From assembly GCA_030248135.1 (NCBI GenBank), contig JASANC010004938.1, positions 1-64,000 of the forward strand: DNA of 64,000 nucleotides, given 5' to 3'. Both the position numbers and the translations under genes were made by a program. The DNA comes from Theristus sp. LFF4_11 (Eukaryota; Nematoda; Chromadorea; Monhysterida; Xyalidae). The notes under the pieces were generated by a model. The model was not told the DNA's origin. It made no database searches and saw only the letters and a program-made list of their open reading frames with translations. This document shows, one piece after another, positions 10,801-22,700 of this stretch; the first letter of the stretch is position 1, and each line of letters begins with the position of its first letter.

Positions 10801-12472
10801 TTCGCTTCATTCTTTCTGATTATTGTTTTTGTTCTAATGCGTTTTCACGTTGAAAGCTGGATGCAGAGAGCTTATTGGTTTTACTTGGTTACATTTTGTT
10901 GCTGCTGTTGAGTAGTGCGTGGTTTGCACTTACGGGAGGAGAGCATTACGGAATAATGACTAAGGTCGTAAGTCGTTACACCCAGTTCCGAATCACGCTT
11001 CGTGTGTCGTGATTACATTGAACTGTTGGGTAGAAATAGAGAATGGAATGAATGAAAATTGAGCTAGCTTTATTGATTTACGGTAGATGAACCGGTTTAA
11101 TTATGTATTCTCAATTTTTTAGATTCAGCGAGTCACTAGGCTGGCAAACGTGAAAGGAACTGGTTTCATTCTTTACGTCGCAATTAGGGTTGGCATAGGA
11201 AAAAACCGGTTTCTTTTCCGTTTTAAAACCGGTTTTTCCAGTTTTTTTAGAAAAAATAAAAAAACCGGTTTTTTACCTTAAAAATTTTCAAACACTGCTA
11301 AACTGAATGCAGATGCAGACTGACTGACGACGTTGTCAATTTGAAACGGTAACTAATGAAATGGTATTTTTTAAACGCCATCCGCTACCGGTTTCACTTT
11401 GCAGTTCTGCAAATCTCGCCCCTAATCGGGGTCAGCTATCCGGTCTCCTCCTTGCAACCGTCCCCCCCCCCAACCGCTCCACACGCCTACACGGTCGCTG
11501 CCCAGTCGTTGTTTTCAATTTATTGAACGTGCTGCCCTGGAAACCAATAAAAACTAGATTGATTTGATTTGAAACGAAAACAGCAAAGTGGGGGTCGGTT
11601 GTATGCCCGATAACAGCATTTTACGCTGCTCAAAAACACTAATTTTGATGTATTTTCTATTTTGAATTCAAGGTGCCAAGTTCTGGAAAGCTTAGGAACT
11701 GGGGAACATTCGGTTTTTTATGGTTTTAAAACGAAAAAGAAACCGGTTTTTTTGGCAATATAAAAAACCGGTTTTTTACCAATCCTAGTCGCAATTCAAA
11801 ATTGTCAAGTGACTCGGCCCTATTTAGGGGACTCGGAAGCTCGGATCACTTTGCCAATATTGAATTCCAGCGTTTTGCGTGGAACTGTTCACCTATCTAT
11901 GCGCGCATTGAGTCTCGGGGCCGAAGTACAATATTGTACAGCTGCAACTGACAAACCGAACGTATGACGACAAATTGATTTGGATACCGCTAACCGGAGC
12001 GGAGTTCCCTTCGGAAAACGTTTCGGTCACTCGATTTGAGGGAAACGGCTTGCGGCACACCATAATTGAGAAAACTGGCTACTAATTTAGCTGCTGAAGT
12101 GGCTAATAACACGCGTTTACCACTGTAAAACACGTGCGCTTGGTGCACAGCAAGTCGTCTATGCGCAGTCTATCTACCATTAGCCAAACGTGTCTAAAAA
12201 AAGCTCTCGAACTCTTGTCTTTTTTTCATGTATTCTCATTGTATTAGGGGGCCAGTGGCAACTCTGTCGTGTTAGCGTGGATCTCGCATTTCCACCCACC
12301 AGAAGAGCGCGTTGCACACGAGCACGTACGCAGCGGAGGCGGCCGGGCGTTGCCAGCGGATCGTCTGCAGCACGCCCGCCTCGACCGCCTCAACGGCCGC
12401 AGCAGCTCGGCGTCGTTTGTCGTCGTCGGTCGTGTTGTCGTGCGACGATCGCGAAGCCGCCTTGTCGCTCAT
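4875..12472 (-). CDS. Putative ER-phagy receptor-like membrane protein (FAM134/RETREG-like), 970 residues
   Basis: Nine exons keep phase: 12472-12300, 10708-10568, 9034-8893, 8801-8714, 8490-8001, 7737-6922, 6656-6493, 6130-5933 and 5575-4875. Residues 35-90 have a WQRP motif and a long hydrophobic hairpin ending NALFW, resembling the first reticulon-type hairpin of FAM134 proteins. Residues of about 115-670 are hydrophobic or amphipathic segments rich in Trp and Pro, with internal near-repeats (TSYTN repeated; SWLQEQKQRT / SWLKVQKQRT). The rest is disordered and acidic (DADICEFLPGN, GLTPRTGSR). It ends KDEEFEILEPPSGEQ, where F960-L963 after acidic residues fits the LC3-interacting consensus [FWY]-x-x-[LIV]. 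FAM134 proteins bend ER membrane and bind LC3/GABARAP through such a C-terminal motif; the function here is inferred. It is about twice the usual FAM134 length. The exon-7 donor (A|GTTGGT) is weak, and without it translation stops at 6482 after about 674 residues, losing the motif. Confidence 0.6.
6231..6386. mobile_element. MITE with about 22-bp terminal inverted repeats
   Basis: The left end TTTTTTTGTCCGTACGCAC and right end GTGCGTACGGACAAAAA are inverted copies about 155 bases apart, with AGTTT / AAACT just outside. There is no coding capacity. It sits in the intron between the exons at 6493 and 6130 of the minus-strand gene. The target duplication is not clear, so no superfamily is assigned. 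Confidence 0.6.
9154..9202. repeat. Two tandem short hairpins, CGGTATCTACCG
   Basis: The perfect short palindromic unit TACGGTATCTACCGTA is followed 14 bases later by a second GCGGTATCTACCGTA. A related GGTGCATCTACCGT block occurs near 35137. The units could form small cruciforms. Nothing connects them with a known element. Confidence 0.35.
11121..11935 (+). repeat. Dispersed repeat B, copy 1, split by a hAT-type element
   Basis: The parts 11121-11184 and 11796-11935 join into one copy of repeat B. The family order is GCGACTCACTGG-like, CAGACGTGAAAG-like, GCAATTCAAA, GTGAC-CGGCCCTATTTAG, GAATTCC, then TATGCGCGCATTGAGTC. Other copies are near 45050, 45600, 54670, 55865 and 56070. The hAT-type element at 11185-11787 was inserted into it and duplicated GTCGCAAT of the repeat itself. 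It lies in the first intron of the minus-strand gene. Confidence 0.75.
11185..11787. mobile_element. Non-autonomous hAT-type element (603 bp)
   Basis: It starts TAGGGTTGGCATAGG and ends TTACCAATCCTA, and the ends form an imperfect inverted repeat. It is flanked by an exact 8-bp duplication, GTCGCAAT (11177-11184 and 11788-11795). The subterminal parts are rich in AAACCGGTTTT in both orientations. Eight-base duplications and TAGGG ends are typical of hAT elements. I see no transposase frame inside. Confidence 0.85.
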
Positions 12473-14352
12473 GTTGGGGGGATCTGCAAAAAAAGAATGA
12501 CAGGCGCGCGCACCGATGAACACTGAACGCCCATGCGTGTTCCACGGAACATTGGCTATTGTTGGTTGATCCCGTGGATTTAGCGGTAAAAAAGTTTTTT
12601 TACAACACTGCAACAAAATGCATGCCGCCAAATAGTAAAAAAGAGTGAACTATGCAAATGTAATCGAACTTTTTTCAGTTCATTGAGTCTGAAGCACGAT
12701 CTGGCGAGATTATTTAGAGAGATTATCTGGACAGAACCATATTTGCACCAGATGCGAGCATGCGCGCACTGTTCTACACATCGTGAGAAACGTATTGATA
12801 AAAGTTTTCAACTTTGTAGCAAATAACGAATAAGTAGAACTGCTCTTTTCATAAAGTTTGCATGTTTAATGCCCTCTTTCGTAAGAAAAAAAAGCAAAAA
12901 CCTCTATTCTTCACCATTAGAACTTTTGGCAGTTTGTCTGCTTGATTTCGCCCGTTTTGAGAAAGCAAAAACCGGTCGAGAAGGCCTCGAGTCAAAAGCT
13001 AATTTGGGAACCTTCAGAGAACTGTATAACTAACCTGTCACGTAATTAATAACAGCTTCATTATTGCCACTATCGGTATTTGGATACTAAAACAGACGAA
13101 AAGCAGACCAACAAGTTCAAATTGTCACCTGACCAGAGCAGCACAGACAAAGAGGGAATAATGCGAAGCAACAAGCTTCAACTTTGACGAACAAAAAAGC
13201 CGAAACTTTTGGGAAGCCAGCGAAAAACAGTAGAATCTTGCTTTAAAATCCAATTTTTCAGTGTCAAAAACGTAGCAGGCGTTTTGTGCACAGCAGCGGT
13301 GTCGGTGTGCGTCATAAGACACGCATAGCATGCTGATGTTTCACGTTACACGCGCGCGTGCCTGCTTGGCCTCGCTGCTTGGTGGTTGATTTACGCTGTG
13401 GGATGACTGAAATACTGCAGTTTTTACTGTGTTGGACGTTTTGCGTCATAATAATGATAACGTAGCTCATTTCGTGTAATACAACGTAATTCAGTAATAA
13501 TGGGGCACCCCGCCAGCCGTGCGATAGCGATTTTGAGTGTTGCGATTTGAGTGTTTGAGTTTTTGACGCACGATCAATCGAGGAGACTATAATGTGACCG
13601 ACGCATCCTCTGTCTTGGGAAGTGTGCTGTGTTACACGTGGCGTGGCGGTGAAGTGAAAGTAGAGAGAGTGCAGAAATGAATTGATTGGGTTTTTTTTGA
13701 AAACTTAAAATTTAACATAATGGATAAAATATAGTCTGAGACTCTGACGAGCAAAAAATTGAGTTTATCCAAGGAGAGCTGTCCAAAAAATATTGTGGAT
13801 TTATTCAAACGTGTCCGGACTAACGTGACGTCATTTTATTTAAAAACGCCCGTTTGTCAAAGTACAGGCACTAAAATTTCAGTTTGGTGTGACTGATTCG
13901 ACATTCACCATTTGTTTACGGGAACAAATCGGCTAAACGGATAGTCTGGTTTGCTGTGAACGACAAGCGCATGTTTTGTGGCACATGACGTCATTTCAGT
14001 GGGACACGTTTAAAAAATAGGCCATACCAAACTGAAAAAAATGGCGTCATTTTGGTCCGACAAGTTTGAATACATCTACAATACATGGGCAATGTGCGCT
14101 CAAGACGTTGAAATTAACAAGCTGATTTCCTGCATAAAGCTCGTAGGACCAATAAGTGAAGAGCACAACTATGAAGCGGCATTCATGAAACAATATTTAG
14201 TGACGCGTATCTGTGTTGAAACATAGCTATGCGGTCACTGAATGCTGCTTTATAAATGCACCTTAAAACAGCCATACATGCAGTGTATATCGGATCGCAT
14301 CGCACTCAAACCTCCAGCTCTGGAGGAACAACCCCATGTTGAGAGTTGATAG
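12473..14352. other. Intergenic DNA upstream of the divergent gene pair
   Basis: This is the left part of the 4.3-kb gap between the start of the minus-strand gene (12472) and SMG6 (16736). A TTTTTTTGCAG acceptor lies just before the minus-strand ATG, which suggests a spliced or trans-spliced 5' leader. No coding exon is evident. One foldback copy lies at 14177-14263. Confidence 0.5.
14177..14263. mobile_element. Foldback MITE, GCATTCATGAAAC family, copy 1
   Basis: GGCATTCATGAAACAATATT at the left faces CTGCTTTATAAATGCACC at the right. The centre has GTGACGCG and an inverted GCGGTCAC around TGTGTTGAAACA. Copies at 32150-32240, 39851-39925 and 55771-55865 share this plan. It is non-coding. 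Confidence 0.7.
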
Positions 14353-15703
14353 TAGGGTTGTTAAAAAAACAAAAATCGTCATTTTTTTAATTTAAAAAAG
14401 TTTCAAAAATCAAAGTTGTGCTAAATCAACCAGGGAGTTCGAAGAACCACATTTGAAGTGCATTCGCTCCCGAATGACTCCCGTATGGCGGAACTTTCTA
14501 GATTTTGTTTGGGTGACCTCATTTTTTACCCCTCTTCCAAACCGTTACCTTCTTTTTACTCTTCTTGTGTTTTGACCCCCATAACGTCACTAATTGTCCC
14601 CAGCCCAAGTGAAAATACACATACCGGCTTGAAAATCAAAACAGCAACCAGACAACGTAATGCTTGCAAACGGAGCAGCTCGGACGCTCAAATTTAGATT
14701 GCGAGGCGAATCGTCACCTTATCTGCATCGGAAATAGTAAGCCAACCTTTGGGACGCTCAAAAACTTCATCGCAGATGTTGTTGAAGCCTGAAATAGGGT
14801 TGTTAAAAAAAACAAAAATCGTCATTTTTTTTAATTAAAAAAAAAATTTCAAAAATCAAAGTTGTGCTAAATCAATCAGGGAGTCCGAAGAACCACATAT
14901 GATATGCAAGCGCCTCCCGAATGACACCCGTATGGCGGAACTTTGCAGATTTTGTTTTGATGACCTCAATTACCCCTTTTCCAAACCGTCACCATGCCTC
15001 TTCTTGTGTTTTGACCTCCAAAACGTCACTAATTGTCCCCAGCTAAGCTAATGCTAAAGTGAAGACAAACATACCGCCTTGAAATTCGATCAATTCTTCT
15101 GATGGTGTCGCGACGACACGACACGAAGCAGCAACCAGACAACGTAGCGCTTGCAAACGGTGCAGCGAGCACAATCGGACGCTCTGCGAGGCTAATCGTC
15201 ACCTTATCTGCATCGGAAATGGTAGGCCAAGCTTTGGGACGCTCAAAAACTTCATCGCAGATGTTGTCGAAGCCTAAAATCAGTCGGTAAAACGGCCCAA
15301 AATCGACTGCTAAAGGTTTTACGAGGTATAATCAAAGAAAATTTTTGTTGAACTTTCGAAAAATTGTGCCAAAATTGAGGTTTTCAGAGCATATTAAAGG
15401 AAAATTTTTCGAATTAAAAAAAAAATCGGCATTTTTGTTTTTTTTTAATCACTTTTTTTTAAATTTCATTTTTGTTTAACAACCCTAGCCTGAAATCAGT
15501 CGGTAAAACGGTCCAAAATGGACAGCTGAAGGTTTTACGAGATAATATCAAAGAAAAAGTTTTGTTGAACTTTCGAAAAATTGTGCCAAAATTGAGGTTT
15601 TCAGAGCATATTAGAGGAAATTTTTTTGATTTTTTTTTAAATCGGCATTTTTGTTTTTTTAATCACTTTTTAAAAAAATTTGATTTTTGTTCAACCAACC
15701 CTA
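14353..15703. mobile_element. Older hAT-type element interrupted by a younger copy
   Basis: It starts TAGGGTTGTTAAA and ends CAACCAACCCTA. Its body runs 14353-14794 and 15496-15703, interrupted by the complete younger element at 14795-15487. Without the insert it is about 650 bases, like its relatives. The flanking octamers, GTTGATAG and GTTATTAA, agree at only some positions, as expected of an old and decayed target duplication. It lies 1 kb upstream of SMG6. Confidence 0.8.
14795..15487. mobile_element. Complete non-autonomous hAT-type element (693 bp), nested
   Basis: It starts TAGGGTTGTTAAA and ends TTTAACAACCCTA, with exact 8-bp duplications GCCTGAAA at 14787-14794 and 15488-15495. The duplicated octamer belongs to the older element around it, so this is a copy inserted into a relative. 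A 62-codon open frame at 15102-15290 is shared with the copy at 15825-16554, but it resembles no protein I know. Confidence 0.9.
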
Positions 15704-15824
15704 GTTATTAACGTAATGCTTCTTCATTCAAGTTATTAATAGCTGCAAAATATTGGAGGGCCGGCCGCGCCGCGAGGAACAACTTTGATTGGATTTTTAT
15801 GCTGTGATTTTTACGCCAATCGAA

Positions 15825-16554
15825 TAGGGTTGTTAAAAAAAAACAAAAATCGTCATTTTTGTTTTTAAAAAAAAAAAATTTTTTTTTTTAAAAAAAAAAT
15901 TTCAAAAATCAAAGTTGTGCTAAATCAATCAGGGAGTCCGAAGAACCACATATGATATGCAAGCGCCTCCCGAATGACTCCCGTATGGCGGAACTTTGCA
16001 GATTTTGTTTTGGTGACCTCAATTACCCCTTTTCCAAACCGTCACCATGCCTCTTCTTGTGTTTTGACCTCTAAAACGTCACTAATTGTCCCCAGCTAAA
16101 CTAATGCTAAAGTGAAGACAAACATACCGCCTTGAAATTCGATCAATTCTTCTGATGGTGTCGCGACGACACGACACGAAGCAGCAACCAGACAACGTAG
16201 CGCTTGCAAACGGAGCAGCGAGCACAATCGGACGCTCTGCGAGGCGAATCGTCACCTTATCTGCATCGGAAATGGTAGGCCAAGCTTTGGGACGCTCAAA
16301 AACTTCATCGCAGATGTTGTCGAAGCGTAAAATCAGTCGGTAAAACGGTCCAAAATCGACTGCTAAAGGTTTTACGAGGTATAATCAAAGAAAATTTTTG
16401 TTGAACTTTCGAAAAATTGTGCCAAAATTGAGGTTTTCAGAGCATATTAGAGGAAAATTTTTCGAATTTTTTTTTTTTAAAAATCGGCATTTTTGTTTTT
16501 TTTTAATCACTTTTTTTTTAAAAAAAAAAATTTCATTTTTGTTTAACAACCCTA
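15825..16554. mobile_element. Complete non-autonomous hAT-type element (730 bp) upstream of SMG6
   Basis: This is the same family as the element at 14795-15487: it starts TAGGGTTGTTAAA and ends TTTAACAACCCTA, and the interior is closely similar. The target duplication is exact, CAATCGAA, at 15817-15824 and 16555-16562. It ends only 180 bases before the SMG6 start codon, so it lies in or next to the promoter or 5' leader of that gene. Confidence 0.92.
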
Positions 16555-16735
16555 CAATCGAATCGATTTCCTCTTTCCAGTTGTTTCTGTTTCATTTCCT
16601 TTTCTTTCAGATCCAACTCCAACATACAGAGTTATCAAGAAAAAACGGCAAACGGAGACACAATAATTCAAGATTCAAGATTTTACTTAACACGCAGCAC
16701 CATATATTGAAAATATTGAACAAAAAAAGTGAACA

Positions 16736-19700
16736 ATGTCCGAAAAACTCAGCAGCGAACAAACGATAACGCCCGCTGAAGAGACGCAGCGGCATGACAG
16801 AGAGAAACAGCAGCAGCAACAGCGCAAGAAGCGTCGCGAGGAGCAAAAGCTGTACACGCCGGGCGCGCTGCACGGTCGCCAGCCGTCGCCCGTGTCGCCG
16901 CCGTCGAACGTCCGGACGAAGAACATCGACAACGAAAGCTGGCGAAAGCCGCAGCAGTCGGGCGAACAGCAGCAAAAAGCGTCTGCCGGTTTGAGCTTTT
17001 GCTCTTTTCATTCTTCTATTTCTTCAGGTTTCTTTCACTGCTTTTTCAGAATCAAATTCTTTCGATTTGTTTTTCAAGTTCGGTCGGACGAGTTCGAGTT
17101 CGTGTTTCATTTCCATTCTGAACAGAATCACTGGACTGACAGACTTCAACACACCGAGCAGTGGCAACCCTGTCCCTGATAACCTCTATTTTTTCCAGCA
17201 TCCGTCCGGAAATTTTGAATTTGAATCTGCAATGCAATTCGAACTGCGGCCGTTAGAGATTTCTGTAAATCTGAGCAGATTGTTCATCGAGAGAAACTGC
17301 AGCCAATTTGCCAATTCAGAACATCTCTGAATTCTGATAATTTAAATCAAGATCCATGCAGGCAGCAGGCGTTGCGTTCCACAAAATGAAAACTTTATTG
17401 AATTGTTCGAACTAAAGATTCTCAATCCAGGAGGCCCGCATACTCCGACGAAACCTCGAGCCGACGGTCACAGTAGTAACCGCCGTGGTAACAAGAGTCA
17501 TCGGTCTGACGACCAAAAAGCTGGCGACCCAACTTCCGGTCAACAGACCGCCAATGATGGTGTAGAACAAAATCAAACGCAAAACCAGCAAAATGATCGA
17601 TCGCAAAACCAAAATGCGAACAGTCGTCAGCAAAATCGTCGACCTCAGAATCGCGTCGGTGAGACGGCGGAACGAAAACCCGGCTGCGTACGATCGAGCA
17701 CCGCCGACAGCGTGTTTGCGCGGCTGAACGATCCAAGCACAAGCGACGGCGGCGGCGGCGGCGAGTCGTCCAATTTCCAAGGCATCACCGTGCCGCCGAC
17801 AACCGAGAGGCAACCGCAAACTGACATTGAGCATAATAAAACCAGCCAAAAGTCGACCAATCGTCGTCGCGATCGGCATCGTCGCGCGCCCGATCCGCAA
17901 CAGCAGAACGGTGCACCGAAAAACGAGCCGAGTGAGTCGACTTCGAATTCCAGTGGCAAACCGCCGTCCGGACCGCTCGGGAAACGCTACAGCGCACAGC
18001 GGAGCCAACAACAACAACAATCGGCTGGAATGAATCAGGCCAATGGAAACGAGCCGACGGATGCTGGAACTCAGAATCAGTTGTCGTATTATGAGAAACA
18101 TTATTCGAATGTGAAGAGTCTGCCGCGAGGTGAGAGTGAGCCGCCCGGGTCGATTCTGGAAACGACGACGAAAAAAGGAAGATCAACTGGCAAAGGCAGT
18201 CGGGGTCGAAAGGCTGGCGGTAGTGTGCGACACAGCGTTGACGACGGTAAATAGTGTTTTTTGTTGTTGTGTTTTTGTTTGTTTGTCACTGGATGCACTC
18301 GAGTGGCTTTCTTTGTATTTGTGGTTATTTTCTGTATTTCTTGTTTTTTGTTGTTCCTTGGTTCGACAATTCCAATCAACTTGGCAAACACTTGGAAAGT
18401 TTTGTTATGCTCACAAGAGTTAGTGTTGTTCTCGCTTGGCAGCTTTTTCATTCACGCACACCTAGGGTTGGCATGGTAAAAATACCGGTTTTTTTACCGG
18501 TAAAAAAACACGTATTTATACGCGTTTTTTTACCAGGGCAAAAATTGGTGCCTTGAAAAAAACGGGAAAAAGACCGTTTCTGTATTTTTCCGGTTTTTTT
18601 CGTATTTTTCCGGTTTTTTTCAATTTCGGACCCTGAGTTTTTATATCATTTTTGATGAGAAAATGAGAAAATCTGTGACCAAGAAAAATATGATGACGAA
18701 ATTGACACTGATGTTTTGAAAGAACTGTTAAGCGAGGTGCAAGAATCGGCTGAAGCTGCCGAGCTGAGCTGAAAATTTCAAAAATTCCAAATGTCGCTCA
18801 AAATTGTCTTTCTTACAGAATTACTGATTTGTTTTCTTTTTGATCTGAACTGACTCTAAATTCGGTTTAATCGCGTTATTGCAGCAAATTGTGTTCGTCT
18901 ATTGTGACCAAAGACTGTCCCGTGAAAACGCTGTGGTTTTTTCCTGCGTAATTGGTGGAATATAAACGATTGAGCAAAAAAATAATGTTCAATTTATTGC
19001 TGACCTTTTGGGTTTTCCAGCCCAAACATAATTTATTTTCTTTGTTGGTGCACGATATTTTGAACAAAGCATTCTGAAAGTTGTTTTCACAAATCCTGGT
19101 TCAATTAAAGTCGGCTGCGAAAAATATGTGGGTTTTTACAACTTTTTGGCTTTCGTTTTTTTTCGGTAAAATTACCGTAATTTTACCGGTAAAAATACAG
19201 GTTTTTTTACCACGATTTGAAAAAAAACGGTATTTTGCCAACCCTACGCACACCTTGCACAATGCAAGTCGGCACATTGATTGGTGATTTACGCCTGGCA
19301 GCTAATCATTGTGCATATTTCAATGTTGTTTGTGAGCAAGCTTTCACAGTGTCGAGATCAGTGGGCTGCTGTCAGTGCTGTTTGCTGCTGTGAGTGCGAA
19401 AACACAAACAAACAGGATTATTTCCCTGATCTTCACGGTCACTTTCATGACAATCACAAAAAGCTGCACAACCGTGCTGCATAGTTGGAGCAAGGCAGAG
19501 TTTCAACCGTATGCCACGTCTTCGGTGTTGTTGTTTTTGTTCAGCTTTCCTATTGGTCTCTCAAGCAATCGTGGTGCATTTCACGTTTTCGTTCGTCACT
19601 TCCTCCATCAGCCACTTATTATTTCCATTGCCTTTCACTGTACCGGCGCAGATGACACACACAGCACCGCATCAGAGATGCCCGCCCCAGGCAACGGACG

Positions 19701-22700
19701 GGCGCCCGCACCGCGGCCACGGGACGGCGGTCGTCGCGGTCGCGGTCGTCGTCGTAGTGACAGCGGGGCGTCGCACGTGTCGACGGCGTCCGCAGCCGAG
19801 AGCAGCCGACGCAGCAACAACAGCTCGCTCGAGTTCTACAATCAGAACTTCTATGCGCGCTCGTCTGCCGCCGCCCGCCGTTTCCGCCCGAGCGGACGCG
19901 GTGAAGATTTTTTGTGCTTTTTTTCAAACTTGTTTGCGTTTCGTGACGTTCGCGGTTTTGCTTGTCACTGTTTTTTTGGTTGGTAGTTTTCTTGCTGTTA
20001 TTGAGAATACTGTCGTTTTGTTGTTGGCTTTTTTGGTTTTTGTTGTTTTCTTGCACTGGCGCGTTGAGTTAGTGGCAGGCAGTATTTTTTTGTCAGACTC
20101 CATGATTGGTTGTATGGATTTCACACAGCCAATCACAACTCAAGACAGACCACCCGAATTGCAAACGTGGCGACTTTCAGCTTCGCAATCATTATCTTTG
20201 ATCTGAGCTCACACGGACTGTAGTTGTAAACAGAAAAGGCACCACACGTCACGTCACGCCTTGTGTTTTGGTATACCACCGTTCATACCGTATGTACGGC
20301 ATGGCGTGTTAGGTCCCGTGTAATCGCACACTGCCGTTCATGGAGACGTGCCTTTAACGCACGTCAGTATACGTCAGCATGAACGGACCTTAAGTTGGTC
20401 GGCCCATCATTCATCGCTAAACCCAAAGTTTTGTAAAATGCATCTTAGAAAAATCTTAACCTCAAATCCGGAACGTCAAATTTCAGCGTCCTGGTCTCAG
20501 TCCTACCACAACAGCAATCCGCACGCTGAGTACTGGAACGCAAACGCAGCTTACAACAACCAAAGCTACCACCATCACCAATACGCTCACCACCAGCTAG
20601 CGAACGCACCGAATTTGCCGCCACGAATGTTGCGCCTGAAAAGTCAAGGCAGTCGAGCGGATGACAACGTTCGTGGGGTGGTTTTTTGTTCATTGTTGTT
20701 CGTTTTCGTTGAACATATTTGTTAAAATCGCAAATTAGATTCGTTTGTTCAGGAAAACCAATATTCAATTGTGTCGACGAATTTTCTGTCGACGAATAAA
20801 AACATTTCGTATCTATGAAAAAGAACTCCCAGTGTTGATGGATCGGCTGTGTCTTGATTTTGGTGTAAAGGAATGACAGTGAACAAATGACAGTAAGGTG
20901 CGAATGTTGACATTTGCAACACTGAGTGAAGTGCAGCGAACCAGCAATTTCCATGCAAATCTGTGCTACTTTGTGACAGTTTTTCTAATTATTTTCCAGC
21001 AACAATGGGCGTCGCCGTCGCCGTCTGGATTGCTGGGTCACCCGAATGCTGACGCTGATGCGTTTGAAATGTCCGCAACTCAGGCAGCGTCTCTGCCGGG
21101 CCAACTGGTCTGTACTACTGAGCGTTTGTTCTGATGAATTGGCTCTTGATTAGTGCAGTTGTTGGTTTGAAGATGCTGAAAAAAACTTCATGTTGTTATG
21201 CTGCGTCACCTAAAAACAGACGGGTCACGTGTATTCAGTCACATCGAAGCAGCCATGCCAGTTTGCTTGTTTTGCTTGTTTGTCACTCTGGCACATCCCG
21301 AGAAACTTCCTGAAAACTCCAAGAAAAGGGCACCTTCCTCAGATAAGAGCCATATACACTTGGTAATCAGCTGGCAGTGGGTGTTAGGTTGCCAGCTGAA
21401 TGCTGCATGTTAATGGTGCAATGTACAGGGCAACTGGATAGCTCACAAAAGCGGCACAGATATCTGCTATCTTCTCAAACAGCCATTTTCGCAAATCGGT
21501 TGTGAAATTTCTCCAGCGACCGTCGTCGAGTGAATCGAAGCGAGCGTCGAACGAAAACGCGAACGCCACTGAGCGACAGAGCGACACAGTGAACATGTAC
21601 AGCGAGATTCTCGGCAGCGGCGACGACGACGACGTCAAGGACTGGAGCGTCGAGGTCGAGCAGACCATTGTCGGTGGTGGTTGTTTGTTCTTGCGATGTT
21701 GTTTTGGTTCTGACGTTCTGTTCAGATTTGGTGCATTTTGCGATCCGCATCGAACTGATCAATACAGAACACCTTGTCACCCTTTGCCTACTTTCGTATC
21801 ATTTTGCAACAGTGAATAATGGATCAGACAAACGTTGCCACACGCACAACGTGCAATATCACAACCTTGTGCCAGTGTGTTTGTTTTGCAACAAGAAGCT
21901 GCCGAGCACAATTTGAAATGACACTTCAAAATTGGCGGTTAAAATCGCAGAAAAAAAACGTTTTCTTCCTCACAGGCGGCCTCGCACAGCGCGCAGCCGG
22001 CTGTCGGCACCGCTGAACCACTTCGAGGACGAGCTCATGCGGCTGCTGGTCGTCGTGCCCATCGAGGACTCCTGAATGTCGGCGGAGCGTCGTACAGGGG
22101 CGCGCACAGACGTGAGTGGCAGGCTGATTGGCTGGCACTTTGAAATGCACTGCGCTGATTGGTCGTTGTGAACTGGTATTCGGTAGGCGGTGCACCACAC
22201 AACAACCCGGTCTGATGGAAATGAGTGCATGTGCTTTTCAAGATGTTGTGCTTCTCTGGGCTGATGAGCTGAGCTGATAAATGGAAACGGTTTTTTTGGA
22301 AATTGCAATAAAAAACCTTTTGGAAGACCTGTTGAGACGTGGTGATTCATTGATTGATTTTATTTTGTGGGACGCAGGAAACTCGGATAAAACTGAGACT
22401 GAGATCATGGCACCTTTGCAACTATGCTGATCATGAAGTCGAAACGAGGCTGAATTGTCGCAAATGTCTGTCTCCGCTGCGACAGATGCTGAAAAGGAAT
22501 CTTTGCCCTTTTTCAGCACACCAACCGTCACCATTAGCCTCCGAACAGAGCGCTTTCGAGGAGTTTGCTGGGTCTACAGAAGTGCCACTGGGCACCAGCA
22601 CACCGCCGCAGTACACCGGGGTCTCGCGGGGACTAGCGGACGGTCACGGGCTGCGTCCCGCCGGCACCGGGGCCACCAGGGGCACAACAACAGGTCACCG

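Noticed and set aside
15102..16343. Duplicated 62-codon gene
   Set aside because: The two frames lie at the same place in two copies of one hAT-type element and show no known domain.
17412..18101. 229-codon minus-strand frame opposite SMG6 exon 2
   Set aside because: It mirrors the Gln/Asn/Arg-rich SMG6 exon and has no family resemblance.
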